Source: Polytrichum commune (lineage: Eukaryota; Streptophyta; Polytrichopsida; Polytrichales; Polytrichaceae). Taken from it: 64,000 bases of DNA. The stretch lies in the NCBI GenBank assembly GCA_950295325.1, contig OX485803.1, forward strand, positions 24,986,001 to 25,050,000, read 5' to 3'. Shown here piece after piece: positions 57,478-64,000 of this stretch. Numbering within the stretch: the first letter of the stretch is position 1; each line of letters begins with the position of its first letter. The notes under the pieces were generated by a model, which saw only the letters and a program-made list of their open reading frames with translations, was not told the origin of the DNA and did not search any database. The position numbers and the translations under genes were made by a program.

Positions 57478-58877
57478 ATCGCGGATTAGCGGAGCAACAA
57501 GAAGAAAAATGTTGCTTGTGAAGTTTACACATCATTTTGAATTGTGGTGAGAAATTTCTCAATTCTACACGGAATTTCTTTTTATGAGTTGTCTATAAGC
57601 ATGAATTTGTGAAGTGGGAGGTGGAGGAGGCATTCTTGATCCTCAAAAGGGATCAAATTTTTGGCAAAAATAAAATAAAATAAAATAAAATAAAAATTGA
57701 AGGAGAGGGAGGCAGCCTGCCTCCTTCTGCAGCCGGCCCCTGGCCCCTGGCTTGCAGACTGTCTGCGGCTGCCGGCGTTTGCTTGCGGCTGTCGGCGTTT
57801 GTCTGCGGCCGTCGGCGTCTGTCAGCGGCTGCTGGCGTTTGTCTGCGTTCGCTGGCGGCTGACGGCGTTTTTCTGCGGCCGCCGACGTCGGTCAGCGGCT
57901 GTCGGTGTTTACAGTATGCTGCCTGCCACGCTTGCTGTTGTCTGCTGCTTGTGTGCTGCTGTCTGCTGCCTATCTGCTGCCTGCAGACTTAAGGGGTGGA
58001 AGGTTAAGTGATGATAGGCAAAATTTTGGGCATAATCGATTGAAACCCGAGTGTTTGCAAGTAAAATCCGTTACATTTTAACAATCATTTTTATTTCCAT
58101 TTTTATTTATTTATTTTATTTATTTATTTAATTATGTTTTTTTTCAAGTCCTTATTTTTCTTTTCTCTCTAAGAGGTTAATTTCTTATTTTCATTAATCA
58201 AGAACACAAGATGAACCCCAAACTTCTTATGAAATATTAAGGTAGTTGGGATTCATTTGGGGGATTGTTTTAAGGATCACCGAGGGATTGCCATAAGGAG
58301 TGGTGTGGCATGTTGGATCACCATTCGACCTATGTTGAGGTCGAATTGTGTTTATGGACACAGGTTCCACAAGTTTTCTTACGCATTGAAATTTGGGTTG
58401 TAATGGAAGGATAGGATATGTGCATTTCTTTTTCCAAAGCAACAGGGGCTTGTCATTTTGACCACCAATTGCAGGCGGGTGCCAGTTGGTTGCGGTCGTT
58501 TTCCATTTCTGCTTAAGTGTTGTTTTGGGGAAGAGGATCCAGTGTTGTTCTTGCATTGTTCCTTGTATTTTGTTTTGGTACCTTCCCCTGTGGCGGGCTG
58601 TAGTGCTAGGTGTTCTAGCACTGCCCCATTTTGTGTAGTCCTAGATTGTGATAGGGTACTGTGGAGGTGAGGTCGGGTTAATGACCGACGGGACCTTTGT
58701 TTGTGCACCAAGTGGGTGGTGCTTGTTTTCACTTGTGGTGAGGCTGGAGTAATGACCAGTAGACCATAAGTTTTGGTGGTGGGTGCAGGTACAGGTTGCC
58801 TTTGACCCTTTTTCTCTTTATACCTGGATACTAATTCATTTGGGTTGTTGATTCGGTGACCATTCCCTTGTGGGTTT
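57478..58877 (+). other. Element B untranslated leader
   Basis: Collinear with 41862-43147 of A. It includes an (AAAAT)n run at about 57666-57693, the hairpin GAGGGAGGC/GCCTCC, a GC-rich 20 bp minisatellite absent from A, and the conserved block 'ggcgggtgccagttggttgc' before the Gag start. No primer-binding site was identified with confidence. Confidence 0.7.
57761..57910 (+). repeat. 20 bp GC-rich minisatellite in the element B leader
   Basis: Seven units of 'gtctgcggctgtcggcgttt' type, six of 20 bp and one of 30 bp, with point variants. At the matching place in element A there is only a short 'gcagtcggcccctggcc' stretch, so the array expanded in this copy or lineage. Confidence 0.92.
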
Positions 58878-60424
58878 ATGGTTACAACTCGTACTCAACA
58901 CTATCGTTCCCCGTCCCCAGGAGCATCGGAAGGTTACCCCTCGGACCTCTCGGACGTTGAACCTATGGTAGCACCCAATGAGGTTTTTCAGCCTACTTCG
59001 GCGTGGGGGACTATCACTCGGTCTCACGTCCTGTGGGTGGGAACCTTTGACGATATGGAGGAGGATACTAGGGGAGGGATACGAGACCGGTTTTCCGGTC
59101 GAGCAGGGACCATTTCTCTGCAAGACTGGAAAATCCGGTTTCGTACGTGGATGCGAGAGAAACGCCAACGTAATACCAATTTTAGCGATTGGTATGCGTT
59201 CGAGCTTCTGCCTCAGCATTTGGAGCACGAAGCTCTCCAAACTTATGAGCAGTGGACGGAGACTCATTGGATGGAGTTACGCCAGGTGGAGCGGTACTGG
59301 GAGACTCGGGTTGAGTTGGTATCAGCATTGAAGGAAGGCGCAGCTTCTAGTTTCATGGCCGTCCCTGAGGTTAAGTCGGAGGTGCCGGAGGGATTATATG
59401 TGGTGGATGTGGAGGGAGCTTCTCCTGGTGAATCCAAGGATAAGGGTTCTACTCCCGCTGTGGCGAGTACGTCGAGCCCCATTCTTCCACTCTCCCGTTA
59501 TGCCCAGGCTACCTATGCGGCTTTAGCCTCTTTGGGGGCTCCACCAGTTTTTGAGCCGTTGCGGGCATTTGAGCTGCATCTACATGAGGAGTACAGAGGT
59601 TTCCGTCGGGACCAGATGCAGCGGATACAAGATTTTAGACGAGAAAATGACGATACACCTCGTACCATGTATACGAGGTTGGCGAGGTTTGCCAGAGAAT
59701 CTGGAGGTGTGTTTGCAGAAAGTCAATTGGTAAAGGTATTTTGGTCCAAGATTGACAAACGCCTCCTTGACTTGGCGCTGCCCAAGATCATCATGGATTA
59801 TGGTGGTCGGGCGACACTCGCAGAGGCATTCGCCATTGTGGAGCAGTGTGATCGTGCATTGTGTCAACACGATGCCACTGATTTGGTGTCTTTGCTAGTA
59901 GATTCTAGCAAATCCCGAAGAGTTCCGGTTGCGGCTGCGGGATTGGCAGAGGCCGAGGTGGACAAGACCATGTATTGTTGGTCTTGTGGGCAGGCCAGCC
60001 ACGCTAAGAAGGATTGTCCTTCCAAGCAAAAGCCAGCCCAGACTGTAGGTAATCTGAAGCGAAAACCATTTGTTCCCGCTAAGGATTCGACGAAGGGCAC
60101 GGGTAAACATTTACCCAATCAGTTGAATTGTTCCCATTGTGGGCGGAACAATCACACGGTGGAGAACTGCTTTGCTCTCCATCTTGAGAAACGTTCTTCT
60201 TCCGACCGGGAGAAGACGTTGGAGGCGAAGATTGGAGCCATGGAGGAGAGGTTCAAAAGCTTGGCATCATCCGGCCAAATCTTGGCCTCACCGTCTTCCT
60301 CCGGAGCTCAGGCTAGTTCTTCCACTCCGGATTACTATATGTTCGGAGCCTCGGGCGAGGTGGTGAGTTCCGCGGCCGTGACACGTGCTCAAGCCGTGTC
60401 ACAATCCATACCTTCGACCACAAA
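58878..60424 (+). pseudogene. Gag of element B
   Basis: An open frame from ATG 58878 (MVTTRTQHYRSPSP). The first 350 residues are capsid-like: acidic N-terminus, then 'GRAGTISLQDWKIRFRTWMR', 'ELLPQHLEHEALQTYEQW' and 'YTRLARFARE', resembling the plant retrotransposon gag domain. Two CCHC knuckles follow: 'CWSCGQASHAKKDC' at residues 367-380 and 'CSHCGRNNHTVENC' at 418-431, both C-x2-C-x4-H-x4-C. Compared with A, a net loss of 8 nt near 60427-60440 shifts the frame, so the open frame runs on to a false end at 60527. Gag itself looks intact, but the link to Pol is broken. Confidence 0.9.
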
Positions 60425-61077
60425 TGAATATGTGGCAAGCTCGGGACAATGCGCCCGCCGACCAAATTGGTCAGGCACGACTACCATTATCTTTTGGATT
60501 GGCCGATGCCGTCCAATCTGTCACTAGTCGTCATCCGAACGATGAGGTTTCACGTTCCGTGACCGACGTGGCACACACGTTGGCATCCAAGGTGTTGCAC
60601 ACACCTTTGTTCACGGCAATGGAGTGGTTGTCGCCAGAGTTCCAACCTGCTAAGGTTTTTCATTTAGCAGGTAGGATTTTGGAAGGGAAGACATCCTTAC
60701 CTTCTCTGACCGTGGCTCAAGCCACTACGGACATCCCTGCTTCTGAAGATCCTGAGGAGGTGGCCAAACGACGAGTGAGACTTGCGGCAGAGACCATTGC
60801 GTCTTTTGACGCACACGCCTCAGATGACAGGGCACCGACCACGTCTTACGACTCACCAGTATCCGCGGGAGCGGCTTATCTGTTTGATGTCGCTGCTCGA
60901 CCTGCTCGCGAGCGTCGAGGCATTCGACCTGGCGTTGTACGGATGGTGAATGATTCCGACATTTTGATGGTCGGCCGGACTGGGAGCAACTCTATTCGAG
61001 TTGCTCCCCAGTGTGTGATGATGGATTCAGGAGCACAGCCTGTTATGATCGGCAAAAAGATTGCGCAGGAATTGTGA
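60425..61077 (+). pseudogene. Protease region of element B
   Basis: In the +1 frame after the Gag shift, collinear with 44700-45340 of A. It ends with the aspartic-protease active site 'CVMMDSGAQPVMIGKK' (DSG near 61023-61031). A TGA at 61075-61077 follows 'KKIAQEL' where A has Gly, and the same frame continues open beyond it. Two lesions (8 nt frameshift, TGA) separate this copy from a continuous polyprotein. Confidence 0.85.
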
Positions 61078-62243
61078 TTGACGGCCGACGACTTGGCTCC
61101 TTGTCCATTTACCATCGTCACATCTATTGGCCACGTGGAGCGGGCCACTGGTTATACTCGGGAGCCATTACAGCTTAGCTTCCGATTCAAGCCTGGATAT
61201 TCACTCGCACCTCTTCTTCTTAGGTGTGCGGTGACGGATGCGACCAACTATGACATTTTAGTTGGTCAGCAAGCACTTTACCCTCTTGGTTTTGGTTTGG
61301 ACAACTGGACTGAGGAGGCGTGGATCCGACCAGGTTGGTCGGCTGGGGATGGCCGCAGGGAACTTATTCCCGTGGCTTTCGCGGCGGCCGCGACCATAGC
61401 ACCATTATCTATGGTTTTTGGATGTGGTGCTATGGTGGACACATTGCCTTATGGTTCCGCATTGTTAGAGGAGTCATTGGCATTCATGGGGAGTATAGAC
61501 GATCAACGGGATATGGCATCTAAGGATGCATTGGTGCGCCATCCCAAGGATCCCCTTCCTCCTTGGCGTGATTCCGCCGAGCTATTTCGGAGGTGCGAGG
61601 ATATTGTTCACTCTTTCACTCCTAGGACACCGGTCATAGCAGGTGTCCTCTCGGCATTGGCACATCCCATTTTATGGCAACCGCCAGACGCGGGGATTAC
61701 TTTGGTGGAACTGTTTGGGGGCATCGGCACAGGCTTAGCGGCCGTATTAGAGGCTGGCCTCACGGTTAGACGGTATGTCTATGTGGACAACTCTCAAGTG
61801 TCCACCCGTGTGGCTCGTCACCATTTTCACCATTTGATGGTATTGTACCCCCAGCAGTTACCTCCAACTGCCATTCGTGGGTGTTTTTCACGTCTCCCTC
61901 GTGATGTTACACTCATCAGTGAGGCCGACTTACGACACTTGGGCCCGGTGGATATGGTGATTGTGGGATGGCCATGCCAAGGCCACTCACGTTCTGGAGC
62001 AGGCCGAGGTTTAGAGGATCCCAGGTCTAGCCTTTTCTGGGACCTCATCCGGCTTATGCAGTGGTGGTTTACCCACCAACCTTCCCCTCCAAGGTATATC
62101 TTCGAGAATGTACCTTTGTTGGGAGACTCTCGGGACAAGGTGTTGGAAGGCACTTATTATGTCCGTCAACACCTTGGAGATCCCATTTTTGTGAATGCTG
62201 CGAGCATTGGTTCTTATGCCCACCGGCCTCGGTGGATTTGGAC
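61078..62243 (+). pseudogene. C5-cytosine DNA methyltransferase of element B, motifs I-VIII, cut by copia
   Basis: The frame is open from the TGA at 61077 into the copia LTR (stop 62254-62256). Residues 1-205 (counting from 61078) are the rest of the protease and a linker. The methyltransferase begins near residue 208: 'ITLVELFGGIGTGLAAVLEA' (motif I, SAM binding, FGGIGTG from codon 61714), 'YVYVDNS' (motif II), 'VDMVIVGWPCQGHS' (motif IV; catalytic Cys codon 61975-61977), 'YIFENVPLL' (motif VI, Glu codon 62104-62106), 'ASIGSYAHRPRW' (motif VIII). Motifs IX-X are missing here because the copia element starts at 62244; they are present in A. The PCQ and ENV residues needed for methylating carbon 5 of cytosine are intact. 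It is fused in the polyprotein between protease and RT. Target specificity cannot be read from this. Confidence 0.9.
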
Positions 62244-62435
62244 TATTGGGAAATGAGAGGAAGAAGCAAAGAGATCAGCGTAGCAAGCAAGAACACAATA
62301 CACAATGGTTGCATACAATGGAGAGAGTGATTAGCTCCTCCCCTTATGCCTTTATTTATATGTATGGGTTAGGACCAGCGTAGACAACCCATATGGGACA
62401 ATGTCACCGATGCAACCTAACACTATCTTGCAATA
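62244..62435 (-). repeat. 3' LTR of the copia element
   Basis: 192 bp. On the minus strand it starts TATTGCAAGATAG and ends CCCAATA, a TA...TA variant of the usual TG...CA. The left boundary is fixed by loss of collinearity with element A after 'gtggattt.gac'. Confidence 0.8.
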
Positions 62436-64000
62436 CTCCCACTTTGCGAGGTGGCATTGTACTCCAACCCCATTATTTTACTTAACCCCTCATGCCTATC
62501 TCTCGCTAAAGCCTTTGTTAGAATGTCCGCTACCATATATTGCGTTGGACAATATTCTAACTCTACAATTTTGTTTTCAATCTTTTCTCTAATGAAATGG
62601 TGTTGCACATCTATATGCTTCGACCTATCATGGTTGGTTGGGTTCTTAGCTAATGCCATAGAACCTTGGTTGTCGCACATGATGGTCGTGGCCTCCTCTT
62701 GTACACAACCTACATCCTCCATTAATTGCCTTAGCCAAATGGCCTCCCTCGTGCATCGGTTCATGGCCATGTACTCCGCCTCCATTGTTGATTGTGCCAC
62801 CGTTTGTTGCCGTTTGCTATTCCACGAAACGGCTCCCTCTCCGACAAAGAATACGTACCCGGACGTGGACCTACGGTTTTCCACATTGCCGGCCCAATCC
62901 GCATCCGAATACCCTTTGACATTAATATGATTGCCTCCGATGCGCAACTTCATATCTAAGGTGCCCTTCAAGTAGCGCATGATCCGTTTGACCGCCATCC
63001 AATGCATCGGACCGGGTTTCGACATATAGCGGCTTACCACGCTTACCGCAAATGCGAGGTCCGGTCTTGTGGCCACCATTGCGTACATCAACGACCCCAC
63101 CGCCTCTTGGTATGGAACGTCCTTCATTTCATGCAAATGCTCTTCGTGCTCGTCATCCGAAAGCTTCGGCAACGATGTCTTGGTGTCGAGCGGGGTTGCG
63201 ATGGGCTTGCAATCACTCATGCCGAATCGCTCCAAAATGGTTTCGATGTAGCTTCGTTGATGCATGGTGATGGTGCGCGACCTCCTATCCCTCTCGAAAT
63301 GAACGCCGAGGAAGAAATGCAACTCGCCGAGGTCGCTCATCTCGAATTCGCGCTCGAGGCTAGCCTTCAACTCGTTGATCATGTCCACGTCGTCCGACAA
63401 AATCACGAGGTCGTCCACATATATGATGACAATCACAATGTAGTTGCAAGTTTGCAAAACATACAACGAGTGATCCGCATGGCTCCTCGTAAAGCCTTTG
63501 TTCACGAAGAACACGTGAATGCATTCGTACCATGCTCGTCCGGATTGCTTCAATCCGTAGAGCGTTTTCCTCAACTTGCATACGAGATGCTCTCGGCCTT
63601 TTTGCACGAACCCCTCCGGTTGCTCCATGTAGATCACCACGTCCAATTCGCCGTTCAAGAATGCGGTCTTGACGTCCATTTGCTGTATCTCCAAGCCCAT
63701 GGCCGCCGCCAATGCGAGTATGACTCGAATGGTGTTGAATTTGGCCACCGGTGCAAAGGTTTCGCTAAAGTCTACGCCTTCCACTTGCGAGCACCCCTTT
63801 GCTACTAACCTTGCTTTGAAACGAACCACCACGCCTCTCGCATCTTTTTTCGTTTTAAACACCCATTTGCACTTCACGGCCTTGCGGCCCTTCGGCAACG
63901 GAGTTAACTCCCACGTGCCGTTGGCAATGAGAGATTCGAACTCCTCTTGCATAGCCAACTCCCACTCGCTCGCATCACTCGATTGAATGGCCTCTCTCAC
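62423..64000 (-). CDS. Copia Pol: reverse transcriptase and RNase H (N-terminus outside the window)
   Basis: 525 codons open without interruption, entering from the right edge and stopping 13 bases inside the LTR, as is common in copia. The RT starts 'EWELAMQEEFESLIANGTW', followed by 'KCKWVFKTK', 'RFKARLVAKGCSQ', 'DFSETFAPVAK', 'QQMDVKTAFLNGEL', 'LYGLKQSGRAWY' and the catalytic YVDD at about residues 194-197. RNase H follows with 'GYSDADWAG', 'TMEAEYMA' and 'CDNQGSMALAKNP', ending with 'DILTKAL'. This order is standard for plant Ty1/copia. Integrase and Gag would lie upstream, beyond the window. It is the only intact retroelement frame here. The Asp pairs of YVDD and the RNase H acidic residues are present, so it may be functional. 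Confidence 0.96.
   Translation of the reverse strand: MREAIQSSDASEWELAMQEEFESLIANGTWELTPLPKGRKAVKCKWVFKTKKDARGVVVRFKARLVAKGCSQVEGVDFSETFAPVAKFNTIRVILALAAAMGLEIQQMDVKTAFLNGELDVVIYMEQPEGFVQKGREHLVCKLRKTLYGLKQSGRAWYECIHVFFVNKGFTRSHADHSLYVLQTCNYIVIVIIYVDDLVILSDDVDMINELKASLEREFEMSDLGELHFFLGVHFERDRRSRTITMHQRSYIETILERFGMSDCKPIATPLDTKTSLPKLSDDEHEEHLHEMKDVPYQEAVGSLMYAMVATRPDLAFAVSVVSRYMSKPGPMHWMAVKRIMRYLKGTLDMKLRIGGNHINVKGYSDADWAGNVENRRSTSGYVFFVGEGAVSWNSKRQQTVAQSTMEAEYMAMNRCTREAIWLRQLMEDVGCVQEEATTIMCDNQGSMALAKNPTNHDRSKHIDVQHHFIREKIENKIVELEYCPTQYMVADILTKALARDRHEGLSKIMGLEYNATSQSGSIAR

Larger units (their letters stand above)
54442..62243 (+). mobile_element. Element B: second copy of the methyltransferase gypsy-like element (5' part)
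   Basis: It starts TGTCACGGTATGCGG, exactly as element A. X and the leader are collinear with A once three insertions are set aside: a solo LTR (54616-55588), a hAT-like element (55866-57469) and the LTR nested in it (55881-56764). Gag, protease and methyltransferase follow with far fewer breaks than in A. At 62244 a copia element cuts the methyltransferase after its motif VIII. The remainder, expected to hold RT, integrase and PHD, would lie beyond the right edge. Several percent divergence from A shows that both descend from a family rather than from a local duplication. Confidence 0.88.
62244..64000 (-). mobile_element. Ty1/copia retrotransposon inserted in element B (partial)
   Basis: It lies on the minus strand. 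Its 3' LTR is 62244-62435 (ends TATTG/CAATA inverted). A purine-rich tract CCTCGCAAAGTGGGAG (minus strand of 62436-62451) precedes the LTR. The coding region then extends to the window edge, so the other LTR and TSD lie outside. The long open frame implies a recent insertion. Confidence 0.9.

Noticed and set aside
57761-57910. CRISPR array
   Set aside because: Units are contiguous 20 bp repeats without spacers, in plant nuclear-type DNA. It is a minisatellite.
58836-59267. 143-codon minus-strand frame over the Gag start of element B
   Set aside because: It is an antisense shadow of Gag; the plus frame has the CCHC knuckles and a homologue in element A.
60385-60527. Separate gene starting at ATG 60385
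   Set aside because: It is the Pol frame overlapping the false Gag end after an 8 nt loss. In element A the two are in one frame, so no separate start is needed.
61702-62243. Adenine (DAM-like) methyltransferase as in DIRS-type elements
   Set aside because: The catalytic motif is PCQ with ENV and RPR, the cytosine-C5 order. No DPPY-type motif is present.
63002-63808. 268-codon plus-strand frame as a gene
   Set aside because: It is the antisense of the intact copia Pol, which accounts for the openness.

Overview
The window reads as transposon-dominated intergenic DNA from a large plant-type nuclear genome. It is AT-rich, contains no convincing host gene, and is packed with layered insertions: Ty1/copia, Ty3/gypsy-like, two kinds of LINE, hAT-, pogo- and Mutator-like miniature elements, foldback elements, a possible tRNA-derived SINE, and microsatellites. 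The copia RT, the LINE zf-RVT tail and the MITE types are typical of land plants. The lineage cannot be fixed from sequence alone. From recall, DNA-methyltransferase-carrying gypsy elements are known in charophyte algae, and the RNase H plus RLE-like LINE is also unusual for flowering plants, so a non-flowering lineage is a reasonable guess and no more.

Layout. 0-34.7 kb: old dispersed and tandem repeats, small DNA transposons whose ends and target-site duplications (TSDs) can be read directly (11.9, 13.7, 15.0, 16.4, 29.6 and 31.5 kb), a long inverted repeat (17.4-18.7 kb), a decayed LINE (19.7-21.8 kb) and the tail of a related LINE on the other strand (12.5 kb). 34.8-39.8 kb: a decayed, C/A-rich LINE with RNase H, a CCHC finger and a restriction-like endonuclease domain, itself hit by a foldback MITE and a 1.7 kb insertion. 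41.4-50.7 kb: element A. 53.2-54.0 kb: A/T-only low-complexity DNA. 54.4 kb to the window end: element B, broken by a solo LTR, a hAT-like element carrying a second, inverted LTR, and a copia element with an intact reading frame that runs off the right edge.

Main discovery. Elements A and B are two copies of one LTR-type retrotransposon with an unusual domain order: Gag with two CCHC knuckles, aspartic protease, C5-cytosine DNA methyltransferase, Ty3-type reverse transcriptase, RNase H, DDE integrase, PHD finger. B keeps an open methyltransferase from motif I to motif VIII. A keeps the rest of that domain and everything downstream, but with stops and frameshifts. The methyltransferase could alter methylation of the element or its host; the PHD finger could steer integration to particular chromatin. 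These roles are inferred from domain families, not shown here. The ends are also odd: both copies start with the same sequence (TGTCACGG...), while the 3' end of A has the order Z-X-Z', with X being the 5'-end repeat. That resembles a split direct repeat more than ordinary LTRs.
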